Below are positions 1 through 9,258 of a stretch of DNA of 14,763 nucleotides, piece after piece. The first letter of the stretch is position 1; the number at the start of each line of letters is the position of its first letter. Source of the DNA: CAYLKK01 sp964412505 (GTDB lineage: Bacteria > Pseudomonadota > Alphaproteobacteria > UBA3830 > CAYLKK01). The stretch covers positions 1 through 14,763 of the forward strand of contig CAYPOM010000011.1 of the NCBI GenBank assembly GCA_964412505.1. The letters run 5' to 3'. The notes beneath the pieces were generated by a model. That model made no database searches, was not told the origin of the DNA, and was given only the letters and a program-made list of their open reading frames with translations. The translations under genes and the position numbers were made by a program.

Positions 1-53
1 AAAGTGAGATCAGAACTCGAGGTGCGGTAAATTTTATCATCTCGGCATATATT

Positions 54-164
54 TCAATCTTGGATTGTATATCCACGCGATTGTATGTTATCTATTAAAG
101 AGGCAAAAGTATACTCTGGTAATGCATAAATAGCACATATAAAATATAATATAAACTTAAACAT
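54..164 (-). CDS. Short secreted peptide or truncated 5' end of a broken secreted-protein gene
   Basis: This is a 36-residue reading frame too short for ordinary ORF calling. It has a very strong Shine-Dalgarno sequence, GGAGG (169-173), four bases before the ATG at 164. The product starts MFKFILYFICAIYALPEYTF, a typical Sec signal peptide with a likely cut after TFA, and then carries only about 15 residues before a TGA at 54-56. The frame shifted by one base stays open from a TAG near the signal-peptide end to the window edge and reads plausibly as protein (for example KIEIYAEMIKF). Two readings are possible: a genuine mini secreted peptide, or a secreted-protein gene broken by a frameshift whose remainder lies beyond position 1. 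It follows plsC on the same strand after a 100-base spacer. I do not recognise a family. Confidence 0.4.
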   Translation of the reverse strand: MFKFILYFICAIYALPEYTFASLIDNIQSRGYTIQD

Positions 165-264
165 TATGCCTCCATAGCAGTAACTCAATACATATTATAT
201 TTTTAACGAGAAATCCATATAAGTCAAATTATATACCAATAAACTACAAAAAAAGACATACTTA

Positions 265-981
265 CTATAAACTTTTAAGCCCATTATTCAATATATTTTC
301 CAATTCTGTTGAAAACTCTGATGTCTTCATTCCTGGATCGATTTGAGGTAAGAATCTTAATGTTATTTTTCCTGGATATTTTATAAATACTCGTCTAGGC
401 CAAAATTTCCCACTATTTAATACGACAGGAACGACAGGAACTTTCACTTTATCATATATCATTGCTATTCCTTTTTTAATCACTACTGGCTGGTCTGTTT
501 TACACCTTGTCCCTTCTGGAAAAATTACAATAGGATGTCCGTCAGATATAATTTCCTGAGATTTTTCAATAATACTTAGAAGTGATTTTGCTCCACGTTT
601 TCTGTCAACTGCAAGCATTCCAATTTTTTTTAAGAAAGAACCAAAAAATGGAATATCTGCTAGCTCTTTTTTTACAATGAACATTCCATGCTTGAAGAAA
701 TATACTAAGAACATAGTTTCCCACAATGACTCGTGTCTAGATGCATAAATAACATCTTTATCTTTCACATTTTCTCGCCCTTCTATTTCACAGGTGATCC
801 CTGCTACGCGTTCTGTTATATAATTTAAAACGTAAGCAAGATAATACCAGTATTTAATTACCATTTTCCTAGGCAAGAAAACTACAGGATAAAATAACAC
901 AACTGCTATAAACAAAGTAGTGAAAAAGAAAATGTTAAACATCAATGATCTAAAAAGGATAATTAAATTAACTTTTTTCAC
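265..981 (-). CDS. plsC: 1-acyl-sn-glycerol-3-phosphate acyltransferase (lysophosphatidate acyltransferase)
   Basis: PlsC acylates lysophosphatidic acid at sn-2 to give phosphatidic acid, the precursor of membrane phospholipids, at the inner membrane. Family motifs are visible: an HX4E block (RHESLWET, His near residue 83), the VDRKRG block near 125 and the FPEGTR block near 154-159. A hydrophobic N-terminal segment (FNIFFFTTLFIAVVLF) gives a membrane anchor. Motif I has Glu where the textbook motif has Asp; as far as I recall this is common in alphaproteobacterial homologues. I prefer the GTG at 981, preceded by GGTGGG, giving 238 residues. A TTG at 1047 would add 22 residues and overlap the end of alaS by 19 bases. 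The gene lies directly downstream of alaS and is probably cotranscribed with it. Function is confident; the start is not. Confidence 0.9.
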   Translation of the reverse strand: MKKVNLIILFRSLMFNIFFFTTLFIAVVLFYPVVFLPRKMVIKYWYYLAYVLNYITERVAGITCEIEGRENVKDKDVIYASRHESLWETMFLVYFFKHGMFIVKKELADIPFFGSFLKKIGMLAVDRKRGAKSLLSIIEKSQEIISDGHPIVIFPEGTRCKTDQPVVIKKGIAMIYDKVKVPVVPVVLNSGKFWPRRVFIKYPGKITLRFLPQIDPGMKTSEFSTELENILNNGLKSL

Positions 982-1028
982 AATTCCCACCCATATAGCA
1001 TAATAAAATTTTTTAATAAAGCAATCTT

Positions 1029-3650
1029 TTACGACCCCGTAGAACAATTTAAGTGTTCACCTATTTTTTCTACCAACATATCTAAATTATCTAAAGATTT
1101 TATTCCACCTTGAGCAAAATCTGCTTTTCCGCCACCCTTCGCGTCTAACTTAGATACCATAATTGTAATAATGTCCTTAGCTGTAATTTTTGAATGCAAG
1201 TCCTTGCTGACTTTTATTACAAACTGATAACTGTCGTTATTGAATCCAAAGCATAAAAATATTCCATTCCCAATTTTTTGAGATACAGACTCAACAATAT
1301 GTTTCAAATCGTTTATTGTCGTATTTTTCAATTTGCATGTATACAAATTCACGTCACAAATATTTATACAATCTTTTGTCTGGATCATTGCTAAATCAAG
1401 TTTTGCAGATACAAGCTCTTTTTCTGTATTTTTTTGTAGATCGACCATGCTTCCTATCTTTTCTAAAATTTTATTTTCTGTAGTTTTTAGAGCATCTGCT
1501 ATCTCATGCAAAAGGTCGACTTTTTTTGATGAAAACTCTAAAAATGCCTCTCCAGCAACAGCTTCAATTCTACGCAAACCAGCACCAACGCTAGATTCTG
1601 ATAGTATTTTGAATAACCCTATTTCTCCGGAATTTTCTACGTGAGTTCCTCCACATAATTCTACAGAGATTTTAGCTTCATCTTGCAGGACAGAAACGAC
1701 TCTCACTTCATTTCCATACTTTTCTCCAAACAAAGCTATAGCACCTTCTTTCACAGCTTCATCTTTGTTCATAATTCGTTTCTCGACTTTGCAGCAAGAT
1801 AAAGTCCACTTGTTTACAAGCTTTTCTATCTGATTAATCTGATCATTTGAAAGAGATACATTTGAACAAAAATCAAAGCGCAAATAATCAGGACAAACAA
1901 ACGAACCTTTTTGTGCAACATGTTTGCCAACAATTTCTCTAAGAGCAGAATGCAACAGATGAGTAGCAGAGTGATGGGCTGCAGTTCTCTGTCTTTTCTC
2001 TACATCTACTGACAAAGTAACATTCTCGTTTACAGAGAATGAACCTTTCTCAACATATCCCTTATGAACGATTAAATCACCAATTTTTTTAGTATCCTTA
2101 ACTATAAAATTTCCTAGCGGTTTTCTAATGATTCCTGTATCACCTATTTGTCCACCACATTCAGCATAAAATGGAGTTTTGCTTGTTACTATATATGCCT
2201 CGGTTCCTTTTTCTGCTCTTTCTGCACTATTCCCATCAACGACTATACCTAAAATTTTCCCTGTACATTCAAGTTCATCATATCCTACGAACGCTTGAGT
2301 CGCTATATTATTTTTTAGTTCAAAAAAAACTGTATCACAAGATTTGTCATATGAATTATTTTTCCAATTCGCGCGATTTTTCTGTTGTAGCATTTCTTCA
2401 TCAAAGCCTTTTGAATCTACAGAATAACCATTTTCTTTCGCTATATTAATAGTTAAATCTAATGGAAAACCATATGTATCATATAACTTAAAAGCTACAA
2501 AGCCATCAATTACTCCCCCTTTAGATATTTTATTCATTTCAGAATTTAGGATTCCAAGTCCAATATCTAGCGTTTTTATAAACCTCTCTTCTTCAGCTAA
2601 AATTGTTGTCTCTATTGTGTTTTGCATTGCTTGAAGTTCATGGTAAGGATCTTTCATCAATTCTACAAGATTAGGAACTAATTTATGAATGAAAGGTTCT
2701 TTTATCCCTATCGAATTTCCATGATTTATTGCTCTTCGTAAAATTCTTCTTAAAACATAACCTCTGCCTTCATTGCTTGGAAATACACCGTCAGCGATAA
2801 GAAAGCTTACAGACCTTAAGTGATCAGCAATAGCTTTATAAGATGGCTTATTTTCCGTAGTCACGTCATTTTTTGAGTAGTTTTGGATATCAGCAATTAT
2901 TGATGAAAATACATCTATATCATAATTGTCTGTTTTTCCTTGAAGAACTGCAGCGATTCTCTCTAGGCCCATACCTGTATCTATTGATTTAGATTTTAAA
3001 TCTACTAGCGTCCCATCCTTTTTTTGCTCGAACTGCATAAAAACAAGATTCCAGATTTCTGTAAATCTATCTCCAGATTCGTTTGGACTACCAGGGACAC
3101 CGCCAAAAACCGATTCACCATGATCATAGAAAATTTCTGTGCATGGACCACATGGACCAGTATCTCCCATTGACCAAAAATTGTCCTTTGTCGCTATCGG
3201 AATAATCTTTAAATTAGGCCCAGCGACCTTTTGCCAAATATTCTTTGCCTCTTCATCTGTATGATAAACAGTGACTAATAATTTTTCTGGAGAAATGCAC
3301 AATTCTTTAGTTATAAAAGTCCATGCAAAATTTATAGCATCACCTTTAAAGTAATCACCAAATGAAAAATTTCCAAGCATTTCAAAAAATGTATGATGTC
3401 TTGCAGTATACCCTACCTGATCTAAATCGTTATGTTTGCCTCCTGCTCTCACACACTTTTGAGATGTTGTAGCTCTTGAATACTCTCTTTTTTCTAAACC
3501 TACAAAGATATCTTTAAATTGAACCATCCCTGCATTTGTGAAAAGCAACGTGTCATCGTTTGTAGGAATCAATGGACTCGAGCTAACTACAGTATGACCA
3601 TTTCTGTTAAAGTAATTAAGAAATGAATTTCTAATCTCTGCAAGTTTCAT
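1029..3650 (-). CDS. alaS: Alanyl-tRNA synthetase
   Basis: AlaRS attaches alanine to tRNA-Ala and to tmRNA, recognising the G3:U70 acceptor pair. At 873 residues it has the normal full length and architecture. The class II catalytic core includes HHTFFEMLGNFSFGDYFK near residues 84-101 (motif 2 region) and GMGLERI near 225 (motif 3). The editing domain has the zinc-binding HXXXH (HHSATH, near 558) and the CGGTH element near 665, and the C-terminal C-Ala region ends in a glycine-rich block (DAKGGGKADFAQGG). I chose the ATG at 3650 because MKLAEIRNSFLNYF matches the usual AlaRS N-terminus; an in-frame TTG at 3662 adds only four residues. Both its typical substrates occur in this window, at 10720-10795 and 11028-11322. 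Confidence 0.97.
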   Translation of the reverse strand: MKLAEIRNSFLNYFNRNGHTVVSSSPLIPTNDDTLLFTNAGMVQFKDIFVGLEKREYSRATTSQKCVRAGGKHNDLDQVGYTARHHTFFEMLGNFSFGDYFKGDAINFAWTFITKELCISPEKLLVTVYHTDEEAKNIWQKVAGPNLKIIPIATKDNFWSMGDTGPCGPCTEIFYDHGESVFGGVPGSPNESGDRFTEIWNLVFMQFEQKKDGTLVDLKSKSIDTGMGLERIAAVLQGKTDNYDIDVFSSIIADIQNYSKNDVTTENKPSYKAIADHLRSVSFLIADGVFPSNEGRGYVLRRILRRAINHGNSIGIKEPFIHKLVPNLVELMKDPYHELQAMQNTIETTILAEEERFIKTLDIGLGILNSEMNKISKGGVIDGFVAFKLYDTYGFPLDLTINIAKENGYSVDSKGFDEEMLQQKNRANWKNNSYDKSCDTVFFELKNNIATQAFVGYDELECTGKILGIVVDGNSAERAEKGTEAYIVTSKTPFYAECGGQIGDTGIIRKPLGNFIVKDTKKIGDLIVHKGYVEKGSFSVNENVTLSVDVEKRQRTAAHHSATHLLHSALREIVGKHVAQKGSFVCPDYLRFDFCSNVSLSNDQINQIEKLVNKWTLSCCKVEKRIMNKDEAVKEGAIALFGEKYGNEVRVVSVLQDEAKISVELCGGTHVENSGEIGLFKILSESSVGAGLRRIEAVAGEAFLEFSSKKVDLLHEIADALKTTENKILEKIGSMVDLQKNTEKELVSAKLDLAMIQTKDCINICDVNLYTCKLKNTTINDLKHIVESVSQKIGNGIFLCFGFNNDSYQFVIKVSKDLHSKITAKDIITIMVSKLDAKGGGKADFAQGGIKSLDNLDMLVEKIGEHLNCSTGS

Positions 3651-3778
3651 AATTTTTCTCAAAAAATACGTTTTTCAGATTATACATCTTTTACTTCAAA
3701 TTATAATAGTAGAATATTATAGGAAATTGTAAAAACAAGAATATTGAAAACAGTAATATTTTATACTTTGCGATATAC

Positions 3779-5503
3779 CTATTTGTCTTTTTGATTTAAC
3801 ATTAATTGATCAAATATTTTCTTTGCTATTTTTGCTGCAACAGTACCGCCTCCACCATGTTCTACTATTACAGCTATAGCGTATTTTGGTTTTTTATATG
3901 GAGCAAAACCAATAAACAAACCATGATCTCTGTCTGTTCTCTTTAAATTTTGTTGGTTGATTCCATGTTCTCCATGCCTAATTTTTCGCACTTGAGCAGA
4001 CCCAGTTTTTCCTGCTATTCCATAATTAGTATAACAATACGAAAATGCTGTACCATAAAAATTATTGCAAACAGAAAACATAGAATTTTTTACTAAATTT
4101 GCGATTCTGTTGTAATCATGTTTACTATGTACATATTGATCATCTAAGAAAATTCTGGCCTTTAATTTGAAATTATTAGTACATAAACGAGCTGTGGCGA
4201 CAGCTAACTGTACAGCCGTAACCAAAACACTTCCTTGGCCAATGCCAGTCAATATAGTATCATATTGTTTCCAATCCTTTTTATATTTATTCAGCTTCCA
4301 TGATTTATTTGGAATTAATCCAGCATTTTCTCTCACTGCAAAATCACAAACCGTTTCGCCAAACCCAAACATATTTGCATATTTTCCAATGTTATCTATA
4401 CCTAATCTCTTAGATATTTCAAAAAAATATACATCACATGAACATGCCATTGCAGTCTTAAAATTCATATACCCATGTCCGTATCTATTCCAACAATGGA
4501 AAGTATCACTGCCGATTTTTATATGCCCAGGACAATATATTTTTTCTTCTGCACCAATAACACCCTCATTTAAGGCTGCATAACCAATAAACGGCTTAAA
4601 AACAGAACCTGGTGGATATGCACTTTTTAATGCACGATCATTCATAGGAAATGATTTATCATTCATAATACTTTTCCACTCATTGCTAGAAATCCCATTT
4701 GCCAGTGAATTCTGATTGTAAACAGGGACAGATACACACGCTAAAATTTCTCCAGTATTTACGTCTATAACGACACAAGATGCAGTCGCATGTTCTGATA
4801 GAACCTTAAATACAAATTTTTGCAATTTGTCGTCTATTGTAAGCTGTATATTTTCTCCGTCTATCGGAGGAACTACATCTAATGTTTTTACCATATAGCC
4901 AGACGAGTTAACTTCTAGTTTCTGATTCCCAAGGATCCCACTTAACATCTTATCGTAATATTTCTCTAAGCCGATCATACCTTCTTTGGAAACAGTATCA
5001 GCTGATCGTCCTGTATACCCAATTAAATGCGCATACGCATCATCATTATACTTTCTTATATACCCATGATCTAAAATTATGTTTTTTAGCTTAAAATTAT
5101 TTATAGACAATGTAGCATATTCTTCCCATGTAAGATTTTCCTTTACATATATATATGCATGATGCGGTAACTGTTTAGACCTTAATAGTATTTCGTCTAC
5201 AGGAATATCTATTTTCCCTATTAGTTGCAATATATCATCTGCAGATTTTAAAATCTCTCGTTTGTTAGTATTTAAAATCCCGACTTTATACACTGGAACA
5301 TTATACGCTATATTTATACCATTTCTATCGATGATCTGACCACGCTTAGGGTATAACGTTCTTATTCTTGTTCTATTTTTTTCAGATAATAACCTATATT
5401 TCACCCCATCAAAAAATTGCAACTTAAATATTGCAAATATATCGACAGAAAAAGCCAATAGAATAAATGCACAGATTGACAAAACTCGTTTTGGATATCT
5501 CAT
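3779..5503 (-). CDS. mrdA: Penicillin-binding protein 2, cell-elongation transpeptidase
   Basis: PBP2 is the class B transpeptidase that cross-links peptidoglycan in the rod (elongasome) complex with RodA, acting in the periplasm from an N-terminal membrane anchor. The 574-residue protein has a transmembrane segment at about residues 7-28. A dimerisation domain follows, beginning with the characteristic NRTRIRTLYPKRGQIIDRNG. The transpeptidase domain has the catalytic SXXK (PGSVFK, near 300), SXD (SCD, near 354, as in other PBP2 proteins) and KTG (GKTGSAQ, near 499). The ATG at 5503 overlaps the topA stop as ATGA, implying translational coupling, with GGGA just upstream. No rodA, mreC or mreD lies beside it here, although they commonly flank it. 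A 128-base spacer separates it from alaS. Confidence 0.95.
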   Translation of the reverse strand: MRYPKRVLSICAFILLAFSVDIFAIFKLQFFDGVKYRLLSEKNRTRIRTLYPKRGQIIDRNGINIAYNVPVYKVGILNTNKREILKSADDILQLIGKIDIPVDEILLRSKQLPHHAYIYVKENLTWEEYATLSINNFKLKNIILDHGYIRKYNDDAYAHLIGYTGRSADTVSKEGMIGLEKYYDKMLSGILGNQKLEVNSSGYMVKTLDVVPPIDGENIQLTIDDKLQKFVFKVLSEHATASCVVIDVNTGEILACVSVPVYNQNSLANGISSNEWKSIMNDKSFPMNDRALKSAYPPGSVFKPFIGYAALNEGVIGAEEKIYCPGHIKIGSDTFHCWNRYGHGYMNFKTAMACSCDVYFFEISKRLGIDNIGKYANMFGFGETVCDFAVRENAGLIPNKSWKLNKYKKDWKQYDTILTGIGQGSVLVTAVQLAVATARLCTNNFKLKARIFLDDQYVHSKHDYNRIANLVKNSMFSVCNNFYGTAFSYCYTNYGIAGKTGSAQVRKIRHGEHGINQQNLKRTDRDHGLFIGFAPYKKPKYAIAVIVEHGGGGTVAAKIAKKIFDQLMLNQKDK

Positions 5504-7788
5504 AATCCCAAAAGGACTTTTGCTTTTTCTATATTCATATTTATGAAATCATCAAAATTTTTGATAGACGTATATTTCTTCTTATACAACAAATATGGCC
5601 CGTATTTCCCAATTCCTATTGAAATATCTTCTCCATCATTTTCTCCTATTTTCTTTGGAAGAGACAATAAAAACATTGCTAGATTTAGGTCAACGTTCTC
5701 AGGATCAATCTGTTTTGGAATAGACACTCTTTTTTTCTTCTCATCATTTAGCTCGACATAAAAGCCATATGGTCCAGACTTTACAAATACCTCTTTTCCT
5801 GTATCTATATCATCGCCAAGGCTTTTAGGAAATGATGATAAAGGCTGCCCACTATCTATAGAATTTTCATCTTGTGATGTTATATTTTTCTTATAATCGC
5901 ACTCTGGATAATTAGAACAGCCCAAAAAAGCACCTGTGCTCCAAAGCTTAAGCATTAATTTCCCAGTACCACACTTTGGACATTGTCTGGAATTTTCCCC
6001 GTCGTTTTCTGGGAAAAAAACATTTGCCATGCTTTCGTTTAAAGAATCAATAACATCTTTCATATTGATTTTTTGAATATCCTTTACGCAGCCAGAAAAA
6101 GCGTCCCAAAACGAACTTAGCACGGCATCCTTACACTTTTCATGATTTGAAATATCATCCAGATCTTCTTCCATGCCCGCAGTAAAATCATACTGCAAAT
6201 AATTAGGAAAATATCTCATTAAAAACGCAACAACTATTCGCCCTCTAGATTCAGGAATAAACGCCTTTTTATTTATTGTTGCATATTTTCTATCTTGCAA
6301 AACTTGAATTATCGTTGCATATGTAGATGGACGCCCTATACCTAGCTCTTCCATTCTTTTTACCAAACTAGCTTCAGTATATCTAGGTGGAGGTTGAGTG
6401 AAATGTTGATTGCAAAGCACATCATTAATGTGAACAGCATCTCCAACATTAAGAGTAGGGAGACTCTGCGCTCCTGTCGTTTCATCATCTTCAATATCCT
6501 TCCCTTCTTCGTACACTTTCAAATAACCATCGAAAGCAAGCGTTGAACCTGCAACATGTAAAACAGTATGCCTTGTAGAATCAGAGATGTCTATTTGCAC
6601 CTGATTATAAATTGCATTCTTCATCTGCGAAGCAACAGCCCTTTTCCAAATTAAATCGTACAATTTCAGCAAATCTGGATCTAATATACCACTTAAACTA
6701 CTTGGAGTAATTTCTACATTAATAGGTCGAATTGCTTCATGTGCTTCCTGTGCATTTTTTACCTTACTCTTGTACACATTATGCTTTTCAGGAACAAATT
6801 CATCACCATATTGTTTAGCGATAAATGCACGACTTTGCTCAATAAATTCTTTTGAGAGATTTACACTGTCCGTTCTCATATACGTTATTAGTGCTTTTCT
6901 CCCTCCTTCAATTTCTATACCTTCATACAAGGTCTGCGCTATTTGCATAGTTTTCTTTGCAGAAAAATTCAACTTTCTAGAAGCATCTTGTTGAAGTGTT
7001 GAAGTTATGAATGGCGGATACGCATTTCTTTTAACATCTTTCTTATCTACTGATAAAACAGTGAATTTTTTATTTAATATCTCACCCTTAGCCAAATTAG
7101 CTTCTACGTCATTTTTAATTGAAAGCTTAGATAACTTTTCTCCATTTAATACTGTTAATTTAGCTAGAAACTCTCTCTGAGACTCTTTTTCACATTTCGC
7201 TTCGATTGACCAAAATTCTTGTGTTTTAAATGCATCAATCTCATCCTCTCTATCTGTAAGTATCCTTAATGCTACAGATTGAACCCTTCCAGCAGATTTA
7301 CAGCCAGGCAACTTTCTCCACAATACAGGTGACAAAGAAAAACCAAATAAGTAATCTAAAGCTCTCCTTGCTAAATATGCATCTACTAAGTTTTGATCTA
7401 TATCTCTTGGATTATTAAGTGCATCATTTATTGCTTTTTTGGTAATTTCGTGAAAAACGATCCTTTTTACAGCAACATTTTTTTTAACTAAATCATCTTT
7501 TAAACAATCTAATATATGCCAAGATATAGCTTCTCCCTCTCTATCCGGGTCAGTAGCAAGCAATAATTCGTCTACATTTTTCAAATTTTTAGATATATCA
7601 CTTATGCATTTTTTACCTGTCTTACTGATATTCCAAACCATAGAAAAATTATCGTCAGGTTTAACACTTCCATTCTTTGAAGGCAAATCTCTTATATGCC
7701 CAAAGCTAGGAATTACAATAAAATCTTTTCCTAAATACTTATTAATAGTTTTCGATTTAGCAGGAGATTCTACAACCAATATTTTCAT
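5500..7788 (-). CDS. topA: DNA topoisomerase I (type IA)
   Basis: TopA relaxes negative supercoils by transient single-strand cleavage through a 5'-phosphotyrosine. The 762-residue protein starts with the conserved VESPAKSKTINKYLG. It carries the Toprim acidic motif DPDREGEAISWH near residues 79-90 and the active-site tyrosine in YMRTDS near residue 300. HEAIRP and RYTEASLVKRMEELGIGRPS further confirm the family. The C-terminus has a single four-cysteine zinc ribbon (CPKCG to CSNYPEC, about 598-632), then two short GPYGFYV/GKYGPYL repeats that end the protein. This tail is shorter than that of E. coli TopA (865 residues). The ATG at 7788 gives the standard N-terminus. It is the first gene of a probable topA-mrdA operon. 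The dprA neighbour common in alphaproteobacteria is absent. Confidence 0.97.
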   Translation of the reverse strand: MKILVVESPAKSKTINKYLGKDFIVIPSFGHIRDLPSKNGSVKPDDNFSMVWNISKTGKKCISDISKNLKNVDELLLATDPDREGEAISWHILDCLKDDLVKKNVAVKRIVFHEITKKAINDALNNPRDIDQNLVDAYLARRALDYLFGFSLSPVLWRKLPGCKSAGRVQSVALRILTDREDEIDAFKTQEFWSIEAKCEKESQREFLAKLTVLNGEKLSKLSIKNDVEANLAKGEILNKKFTVLSVDKKDVKRNAYPPFITSTLQQDASRKLNFSAKKTMQIAQTLYEGIEIEGGRKALITYMRTDSVNLSKEFIEQSRAFIAKQYGDEFVPEKHNVYKSKVKNAQEAHEAIRPINVEITPSSLSGILDPDLLKLYDLIWKRAVASQMKNAIYNQVQIDISDSTRHTVLHVAGSTLAFDGYLKVYEEGKDIEDDETTGAQSLPTLNVGDAVHINDVLCNQHFTQPPPRYTEASLVKRMEELGIGRPSTYATIIQVLQDRKYATINKKAFIPESRGRIVVAFLMRYFPNYLQYDFTAGMEEDLDDISNHEKCKDAVLSSFWDAFSGCVKDIQKINMKDVIDSLNESMANVFFPENDGENSRQCPKCGTGKLMLKLWSTGAFLGCSNYPECDYKKNITSQDENSIDSGQPLSSFPKSLGDDIDTGKEVFVKSGPYGFYVELNDEKKKRVSIPKQIDPENVDLNLAMFLLSLPKKIGENDGEDISIGIGKYGPYLLYKKKYTSIKNFDDFINMNIEKAKVLLGL

Positions 7789-8119
7789 ATAAGAGCACCA
7801 AACAAATTTAACTTAGGTATAAATACAACTTTTTTACATCATAGTCCAGTATTTTTTGTGTTCACAATTTAAATAGGACAACTCGATTGTAAGAAAAATA
7901 CATTTTTTATCATCTAAAAAAAATCTACATGCGACGTATCTACCTAAACTTTTATTTTGATGTTTGCGCATTGAACATTAGGAGTAAAACCTTGGAAGCA
8001 AGTTACTACACACTATTGCGCTATCTTATTAAAAATTTATGTTTAATATTGCTCTCAATACTAGAAATACATAATTTTTCATTTATAATAGATTTAAGAG
8101 TATTTATATGAGGATATAT
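7789..8119. other. Divergent intergenic region between topA and the AmiD-like gene
   Basis: These 331 bases separate two divergently transcribed genes and should hold both promoters. I see the putative topA promoter at 7838-7867 and a perfect TATAAT (8084-8089) in plus orientation about 30 bases before the AmiD-like start, though without a convincing -35 partner. A 60-codon plus-strand frame spans most of the region, but it has no Shine-Dalgarno and no recognisable composition, so I do not call it a gene. Confidence 0.5.
7838..7867 (-). promoter_or_regulatory. Putative sigma-70 promoter for topA-mrdA
   Basis: On the minus strand, TTGTGA (7862-7867) and TATGAT (7838-7843) are separated by 18 bases, matching -35 and -10 consensus at four and five of six positions. 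Transcription would begin about 45 bases upstream of the topA ATG. The region is AT-rich, so chance matches are likely and this remains a sequence-only prediction. Confidence 0.4.
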
Positions 8120-9247
8120 ATGTTAAAGGCAATATATAGCACAGTCAGTTGCATTTTGTTTTTGTCTCAAATTTGCGCTATGAATCAAAATATTGGAGCG
8201 TCTGGAACGCAACAAAATAGTCAGAAATGGCAAACACTCACAGACTCAGATTTTGGCGACTTGCCACAAAAATTATCAAAGGAAGGAATTCAATATAGAA
8301 TAAATCCGCATAAACAACATGCAGATAAGCATCCAACCAATACAAATGAAGTTACTTTTAGACAAGACACCACAGAAAAAACAACAATTGTAATATCGAA
8401 TACTCATTCTAGTTCGTTTGAAACATATGAAAATTCATGCTATGAAAGAGGAATATCATCTCAGGTTGTAATAGATTATGATGGGACCGTCATCATGACA
8501 GTTCCATATAAAGGACATATTTCGTTTATGTCAGGGCCATCGAAATATTTTAATATGTCATCCTTAAATAAGTCTTCCATAAACATACAAGTACTAGGTG
8601 GTGCTTTTTATGGCAATGGAAAAGACAAAAAAATCGAAGAAGATCTTCGTACTACAAAATTAAATAACGGACAGACTATAATAAGAAAAGATGGAATAGA
8701 GTGGTTTGGATTCACACGTGATCAACAGGAATCGCTTGGAAAACTTATCCAGATATTAAATAAGGAATTCAACATAAAATATATTACTGGATTATGTGAT
8801 GTTAATTACAAGCATGTTGCCCCTGGGTTCTGCTTAGACTGGAAGAAACTATTCGATGATTATAAAGTAGGTTTTTACCCAAATAAAGAAACTGTAGGAA
8901 AAGCCGCTACAGCGATAGAAAGTTTACCTGAAGCCCAAAAAGAAAAGGTTATAGACCCTTTGTTAAAACTCTGCGGATATGATAGCAAGCACAACCTAGA
9001 AGTTACATTAGACCAAAGAATATGGCATTTTTGTGTTAGATATCAACAAGAATTATTTACTGAAGAAAAATTTGAGTATAGCAAATTATCAATAGAGCAA
9101 AAAAATACAATCTTAGCAGCGCTTCTCGTCACAGCTAGACATTACGTAGCTACGTTAAAGCTAATTAGCAACGAAACATTTATGCCTGAGCTAAACAAAA
9201 TTGCATTAGCTGCACCAGATATATATAGAGGGTTAATCGCGAAATAA
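8120..9247 (+). CDS. Secreted AmiD/AmpD-fold (Amidase_2) protein, probably catalytically inactive
   Basis: The 375-residue product has a signal peptide (MLKAIYSTVSCILFLSQICA, probable cut before MNQ) and then a region resembling N-acetylmuramoyl-L-alanine amidases at about residues 85-252. The VVIDYDGTVIMTVPY strand pair, the SSINIQVLGG strand, the FTRDQQESLGKLI helix and the ITGLCDV...APGFCLDW C-terminal block follow the AmpD/AmiD order. Residues about 278-315 (LLKLCGYD...QRIWHFCVRYQQELF) recall the peptidoglycan-binding helices at the AmiD C-terminus. In my hand alignment all three zinc ligands are replaced: His by Ser93, His by Leu225 and Asp by Ala234; the catalytic-site Glu is Gln157. 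Hydrolysis is therefore unlikely, and wall binding or regulation is more plausible. I chose the ATG at 8120 because GAGG lies six to seven bases before it; an ATG at 8108 is in frame. There is no lipobox. Confidence 0.7.
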   Translation: MLKAIYSTVSCILFLSQICAMNQNIGASGTQQNSQKWQTLTDSDFGDLPQKLSKEGIQYRINPHKQHADKHPTNTNEVTFRQDTTEKTTIVISNTHSSSFETYENSCYERGISSQVVIDYDGTVIMTVPYKGHISFMSGPSKYFNMSSLNKSSINIQVLGGAFYGNGKDKKIEEDLRTTKLNNGQTIIRKDGIEWFGFTRDQQESLGKLIQILNKEFNIKYITGLCDVNYKHVAPGFCLDWKKLFDDYKVGFYPNKETVGKAATAIESLPEAQKEKVIDPLLKLCGYDSKHNLEVTLDQRIWHFCVRYQQELFTEEKFEYSKLSIEQKNTILAALLVTARHYVATLKLISNETFMPELNKIALAAPDIYRGLIAK

Positions 9248-9258
9248 AATTATTCCAA

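Noticed and set aside
1333..7792. Several plus-strand frames of 60-138 codons inside alaS, mrdA and topA
   Set aside because: All are antisense to strongly conserved enzyme genes, without ribosome binding sites or domain signals.
7929..8111. 60-codon plus-strand frame between topA and the AmiD-like gene
   Set aside because: It has no Shine-Dalgarno, no recognisable domain and AT-driven composition. Its ATGA overlap with an upstream in-frame ATG of the next gene looks accidental because that gene's better start is at 8120.
8120..8185. Lipoprotein signal on the AmiD-like protein, by analogy with E. coli AmiD
   Set aside because: Neither cysteine in the signal region (TVSC, SQIC) has a proper lipobox, so ordinary Sec cleavage is more likely.
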